A model generated the notes under the pieces. The model made no database searches and had not been told where the DNA came from. It was given only the letters and a program-made list of their open reading frames with translations. A DNA stretch of 8,445 nt, taken from Methanobacteriota archaeon. Its GTDB lineage: Archaea; Methanobacteriota; Methanobacteria; Methanobacteriales; Methanobacteriaceae. The DNA is taken from positions 1 through 8,445 of the forward strand of contig JAEZKE010000091.1 of NCBI GenBank assembly GCA_023436175.1. Reading direction: 5' to 3'. The translations under genes and the position numbers were made by a program. Below are positions 6,005 to 8,445 of this stretch, piece after piece. The stretch's first letter is position 1. Each line of letters opens with the position of its first letter.

Positions 6005-6645
6005 CAGGAAATCTCCAGAATTGTGTCCACCATGGTTTCAAGGTTTGAAATCTCTTCCTCATACCACCTACGCCTGATTTTTGATGTAATGAACGCAACC
6101 GCTGCTGCGGCCATACCAAGTACTGCTGCATCAAACGCGATCAACAGGTGCTGTGCAAGGCTTTGAATGTCCCCCGAACCTAAAGCTGTAAGTCCAGGCC
6201 CTAAGGGAATTAATGTTCCCATAAGACCAATCGCCGGAGAAATCTTTGCGATTATATCCGTTCTCTCCAGTTTCTTAGATGCCCATAAACCTTCATCTTC
6301 AACCATTTTAATGGCGAGAGATTCTCTAAAGTCATTGCTCACGTTTGAACTTCCAGCTAAAGTTTTGAGTACTTCTTTATGTCTTTCAGGGATTTTACCT
6401 GCATCAATAATTTTAATTATTTCATCATCATTTTTTCGGTCCTTTGCAGCCAAAATCTGGCCCATAAATTGTTTGATCTCAAATTCATGTTTTCTCCGCT
6501 TGTAATATTCTGCCAGCAGAATGCCCATATTGATCAGGGCATATATAAAGAAAAGTGAGAGTATAATCAGTACCGGTGTCAGGAGACACTGGGTAACTGC
6601 ATGCATTGTGCTGTCGAACATATCGTTGATGGAAGCTATTACCAT
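6004..6645 (-). CDS. MotA/TolQ/ExbB-family proton channel protein
   Basis: A 213-residue membrane protein of the family whose bacterial members form pentamers that use proton flow to drive TonB, Tol or flagellar systems. Three membrane helices are visible: about 22-46, 132-155 and 165-187, with a charged cytoplasmic stretch of about 85 residues after the first, as in ExbB/TolQ. The core motif ISPAIGLMGTLIPLGPGLTA (135-154) corresponds to the conserved P-x-LGLLGTV-x-G segment, and AFDAAVLGMAAAAVAF (170-185) to the third, pore-lining helix. AGGTGG (6650-6655 on the plus-strand numbering) precedes the ATG by four bases. It is the first gene of a tight unit with DUF2149 and the TiaS-like gene. 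A TonB homologue makes no obvious sense without an outer membrane, so the driven partner is unknown; the neighbouring surface proteins are candidates. Confidence 0.9.
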   Translation of the reverse strand: MVIASINDMFDSTMHAVTQCLLTPVLIILSLFFIYALINMGILLAEYYKRRKHEFEIKQFMGQILAAKDRKNDDEIIKIIDAGKIPERHKEVLKTLAGSSNVSNDFRESLAIKMVEDEGLWASKKLERTDIIAKISPAIGLMGTLIPLGPGLTALGSGDIQSLAQHLLIAFDAAVLGMAAAAVAFITSKIRRRWYEEEISNLETMVDTILEIS

Positions 6646-6717
6646 TTAACCACCTTTTTATTTAATGTGTCTTTTAAATTGATTGTTTTTTTATTTAATA
6701 AGTCTAATTATCGGAAA

Positions 6718-6726
6718 TTATATAAA
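6718..6726 (-). promoter_or_regulatory. Putative TATA box for the ExbB/DUF2149/TiaS-like unit
   Basis: Read on the minus strand this is TTTATATAA, close to the archaeal TATA consensus. It lies in the 106-base gap upstream of the ExbB gene and predicts a start near 6696 and a leader of about 50 bases. It suggests that the unit has its own promoter and is not only read through from the DUF11-like gene, whose stop is at 6752. Confidence 0.45.
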
Positions 6727-6751
6727 TAGATCAAATGGGATAATGTATATG

Positions 6752-7690
6752 TCACTCTTCCCTCTTGATTCCATAGAAGTAACCTACAGCCAACAGACCC
6801 ACTATCAACAGTATCGCTAGGATGTACATTCCTAATGTATTGTCTTGAGCTGGAGGATTAGTCACAGTGACTTCATTTGCTTTTTTATTTCCACTGCCTC
6901 CACCACCACCAGTTTGCAGGTTTTGCAAAGGATTATTTCTATCTGACTCTGTCAAATTACCTACAGCACGGGCAAGTTCAGCATTGCCCAGAACATTGAT
7001 AGTATCATTGCCGCTACCAGTTCCATTACCATTCCCATTGCCTGTACCATTACCGGTTCCATTACCAGTGCCATTACCTGTGCCGTTTCCATTACCATTC
7101 CCATTCCCATTACTTTTTGGGAGAACAGTAACTGTAATGGCCCTTGGATTACCCGGTGCTTGATTACTGGCCACCACATTATAATACTCAGGATTAGAAT
7201 TCACACCAGTAGGATAAACCGAGATAAGCGATTTAAATTTTACACCATACACAGAAAATATTGTATGAGTTCCAACCGCACTCGGCAGTACTTCAAGTGT
7301 AATAATTAATTCTTTATCTGCACCCCTTCCACCGTGCAGCATTTGCTGTACATTCCAAATTCCTGTTGTAGGATTATAATCCTGCATTGTCCTATTTGGC
7401 ACTACATGAGATAAATATTTAAATCCTTTAGGTATGGGAGCATAGATCAATATATTTTCCCAATCGGATTCTCCATAATTCTGCGGATGTATGGTTAATG
7501 CAACTTTATCACCTACATGAAACGTTGTTTCATTCAATGAGGCACCTAGCTCTCCCTCAAAGCCAGGTATCGGATCACTAGTAACTACATAACCATTAAT
7601 TATGGTACCTTGAGCATATACTGTTCCCATAGCTAAAAATATTAAAATTAGTACCGGCAATAATGGCATAACTGATTTTATGAGTTTCAT
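6752..7690 (-). CDS. Secreted, membrane-anchored DUF11-like surface protein with Asn/Gly/Thr-rich stalk
   Basis: A 312-residue exported protein. Residues 1-26 are a signal peptide (Lys-rich start, hydrophobic MPLLPVLILIFLAMGTV, likely cut after VYA). A beta-sandwich like DUF11 follows (about 55-150: HVGDKVALTIHPQNYGESDW, YAPIPKGFKYLS, DYNPTTGIWNV, ELIITLEVLP). Residues 194-227 are a low-complexity stalk of NG and TG units, then a linker with five consecutive Gly (261-265). It ends in a membrane helix (about 287-306) and KREE, so it is anchored in the membrane with its domain outside. Nine N-X-S/T sequons occur (N53, N99, N202, N206, N210, N214, N222, N228, N245), five of them in the stalk. 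GGAG (7696-7699) lies five bases before the ATG. It sits between a repeat adhesin-like gene and the ExbB unit; any contact with either is conjecture. Its role is not recognised. Confidence 0.8.
   Translation of the reverse strand: MKLIKSVMPLLPVLILIFLAMGTVYAQGTIINGYVVTSDPIPGFEGELGASLNETTFHVGDKVALTIHPQNYGESDWENILIYAPIPKGFKYLSHVVPNRTMQDYNPTTGIWNVQQMLHGGRGADKELIITLEVLPSAVGTHTIFSVYGVKFKSLISVYPTGVNSNPEYYNVVASNQAPGNPRAITVTVLPKSNGNGNGNGNGTGNGTGNGTGNGTGNGNGNGTGSGNDTINVLGNAELARAVGNLTESDRNNPLQNLQTGGGGGSGNKKANEVTVTNPPAQDNTLGMYILAILLIVGLLAVGYFYGIKREE
7010..7111 (-). repeat. In-frame short tandem repeat encoding the NG/TG stalk
   Basis: Six- and twelve-base units encoding Asn-Gly and Asn-Gly-Thr-Gly repeat through residues 194-227 of the surface protein. 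On the plus strand the units read as variants of CCATTACC and CCATTGCC. Synonymous differences between units show the tract is not a fresh expansion, but such repeats are prone to length change by slippage; whole units keep the frame. Confidence 0.85.
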
Positions 7691-8083
7691 TTTCTCTCCA
7701 GGTCATTTTTCGGTGATACAATTTTATTTAATTTATGTTGTTATTGAGTTATTGTTATTTTAACAACGCTGAAATTTATTTATTCATATTTTAATGTTAA
7801 ATTATTCTAGTTATCCGTATTAAATTGTGTTAATATACTTGATATTAATAAAGCTTGATTAATGTGTATTATATGTTAATACTAGTAATTTTTACCTATT
7901 TTCTAATTCAGCTATAGGTACATATATACGTATCGAATGTATCTCTCTATTAAAATATTAAACTTGTTTAAAATCTTAAAATAGAACACAGGTAATTCTT
8001 AAATAGAATTACCTAACTTAAAAATATATTTTACACTTAATGTCATTTCTAAAAATTTTAAAGTTCTTTTTTACCCCTTCTGT
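7691..8083. other. AT-rich intergenic region between the two surface-protein genes
   Basis: No coding frame is supported in these 393 bases. On the minus strand TAAATTAAATAAAAT (7721-7735) could be the TATA box of the DUF11-like gene, with a start near 7702 and a very short leader. Just upstream of it is an inverted repeat, GTTGTTA (7737-7743) and TAACAAC (7761-7767). A perfect hairpin lies at 7990-8014. An eight-base palindrome ATACGTAT is at 7926-7933. The rest is A/T-rich DNA without recognisable signals. Confidence 0.6.
7990..8014 (-). terminator. Perfect 10-bp hairpin downstream of the Ig-like gene
   Basis: AGGTAATTCT (7990-7999) and AGAATTACCT (8005-8014) are perfect inverted repeats around a five-base loop. 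It lies about 70 bases beyond the stop of the minus-strand Ig-like gene, and on that strand a T-rich stretch follows (GTGTTCTATTTTAAG). A terminator or mRNA 3'-end structure for that gene is the simplest reading; a regulator site is the alternative. Confidence 0.45.
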
Positions 8084-8445
8084 TTATGTGCTTTTGGTTG
8101 TGAATGTGCTTGCGTATAATGTTGATTTGTTGCCTGATAAGTCTGTTACACATCCTGTATGTAAAATTAGAGTGTATTTGGTTCCTTTGGTTAGGTTACT
8201 GGTTGGTTTTATAGTTAAAATGTTACCACTAATTGATTTGGTGAATGCTACTGCTTTTCCATTACTGTCTTTAAGTTCAATCCAGTAACTACCTGCTTTT
8301 ATGGATTCATTAAATGCGACTTTGATTGTTTTGTTGATTGCTATGTTTACTGCTTTGTTTGTTGGGTCTATGGTTTTTATGGTTGGTGCTGTTCCGTCGG
8401 TTGTGAATGAGCTGCTGTATAGCGCTAATTTGTTGCCTGATAAGT
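8084..8445 (-). CDS. C-terminal end of a large Ig-like repeat (Big_5/SbsA-like) surface protein, partial
   Basis: Only the last 119 complete codons are in the window; the gene continues past 8445. It starts in the tail of one Ig-like domain (LSGNKLALYSSSFTTDG) and holds one complete domain: APTIKTIDPTNKAVNIAINK, TIKVAFNESIKAGSYWIEL, LTIKPTSNLTKGTKYTLIL, then CVTDLSGNKSTLYASTFTT, followed by KST and a TAA stop (8084-8086). This matches the Big_5 plan of strand, D-P-x-N-x-A-V, F-x-E-x-I and a D-L-x-G-N end. Such domains are stacked in adhesin-like cell-surface proteins of Methanobacteriales. There is no C-terminal membrane helix or other anchor, so attachment must depend on N-terminal parts outside the window. 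A short open frame on the opposite strand (8040-8288) is only its shadow. Confidence 0.82.
   Translation of the reverse strand, partial: LSGNKLALYSSSFTTDGTAPTIKTIDPTNKAVNIAINKTIKVAFNESIKAGSYWIELKDSNGKAVAFTKSISGNILTIKPTSNLTKGTKYTLILHTGCVTDLSGNKSTLYASTFTTKST
8125..8445 (-). repeat. Tandem 303-bp Ig-domain repeat, one full period plus edge
   Basis: An 18-base match (8125-8142 and 8428-8445) recurs at a distance of exactly 303 bases, or 101 codons, at the end of each Ig-like domain (LSGNK). The flanking YxSxFTT residues match too. This marks the domains as tandem DNA repeats that have copied or converted one another. Confidence 0.7.

Noticed and set aside
5826..6134. 102-codon minus-strand frame overlapping both ExbB and DUF2149
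   Set aside because: Both overlapped frames have clear membrane helices and family motifs; this one has none.
6867..7163. Pro/Leu-rich open frame on the plus strand
   Set aside because: It is the antisense image of the NG/TG stalk repeat of the minus-strand surface protein.

Overview
The window looks like a piece of an AT-rich methanogenic archaeal chromosome, most likely Methanobacterium or a close relative in Methanobacteriales. The evidence is an NrpR-type nitrogen regulator with two effector domains, an adenylylation-site-free type I glutamine synthetase, an archaeal TrmO, a molbindin, a DUF2149/ExbB pair, and secreted DUF11-like and Ig-like surface proteins. Ribosome binding sites of the GGTG/GGAGG type and archaeal TATA boxes fit this. 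The genus is inferred from gene content, not from a search.

The left half (1-4473, plus strand) holds glnA (cut at its 5' end by the window edge), a 290-base run of small hairpins, nrpR, trmO and a molybdate/tungstate-binding Mop protein. glnA and nrpR belong together: NrpR senses 2-oxoglutarate and represses nitrogen-assimilation genes, of which glnA is the classic target. At 4712-4923 lies a decayed second copy of the mop gene with three frameshifts and two nonsense codons.

The right half (4968-8445) is read from the minus strand. In transcription order it has the C-terminal end of a large Ig-like repeat protein, a secreted DUF11-like protein with an Asn/Gly/Thr-rich stalk and a C-terminal membrane anchor, a MotA/TolQ/ExbB proton-channel protein, a DUF2149 protein that looks like the ExbD/TolR partner (1-nt overlap, intramembrane Asp), and a stand-alone protein resembling the N-terminal part of the tRNA-modifying kinase TiaS.

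The ExbB, DUF2149 and TiaS-like genes form a compact transcription unit. The two surface proteins lie directly upstream and probably have their own promoters. The best leads are the hairpin array, the ExbB/ExbD-like motor next to cell-surface proteins in an archaeon, the TiaS-like enzyme attached to it, and the dense N-glycosylation sequons in the stalk.

No RNA gene, CRISPR array, insertion sequence or attachment site was found. Gene-free stretches over 300 bases are 1310-1745 (hairpin array and nrpR leader) and 7691-8083 (AT-rich, one strong inverted repeat and a putative promoter).
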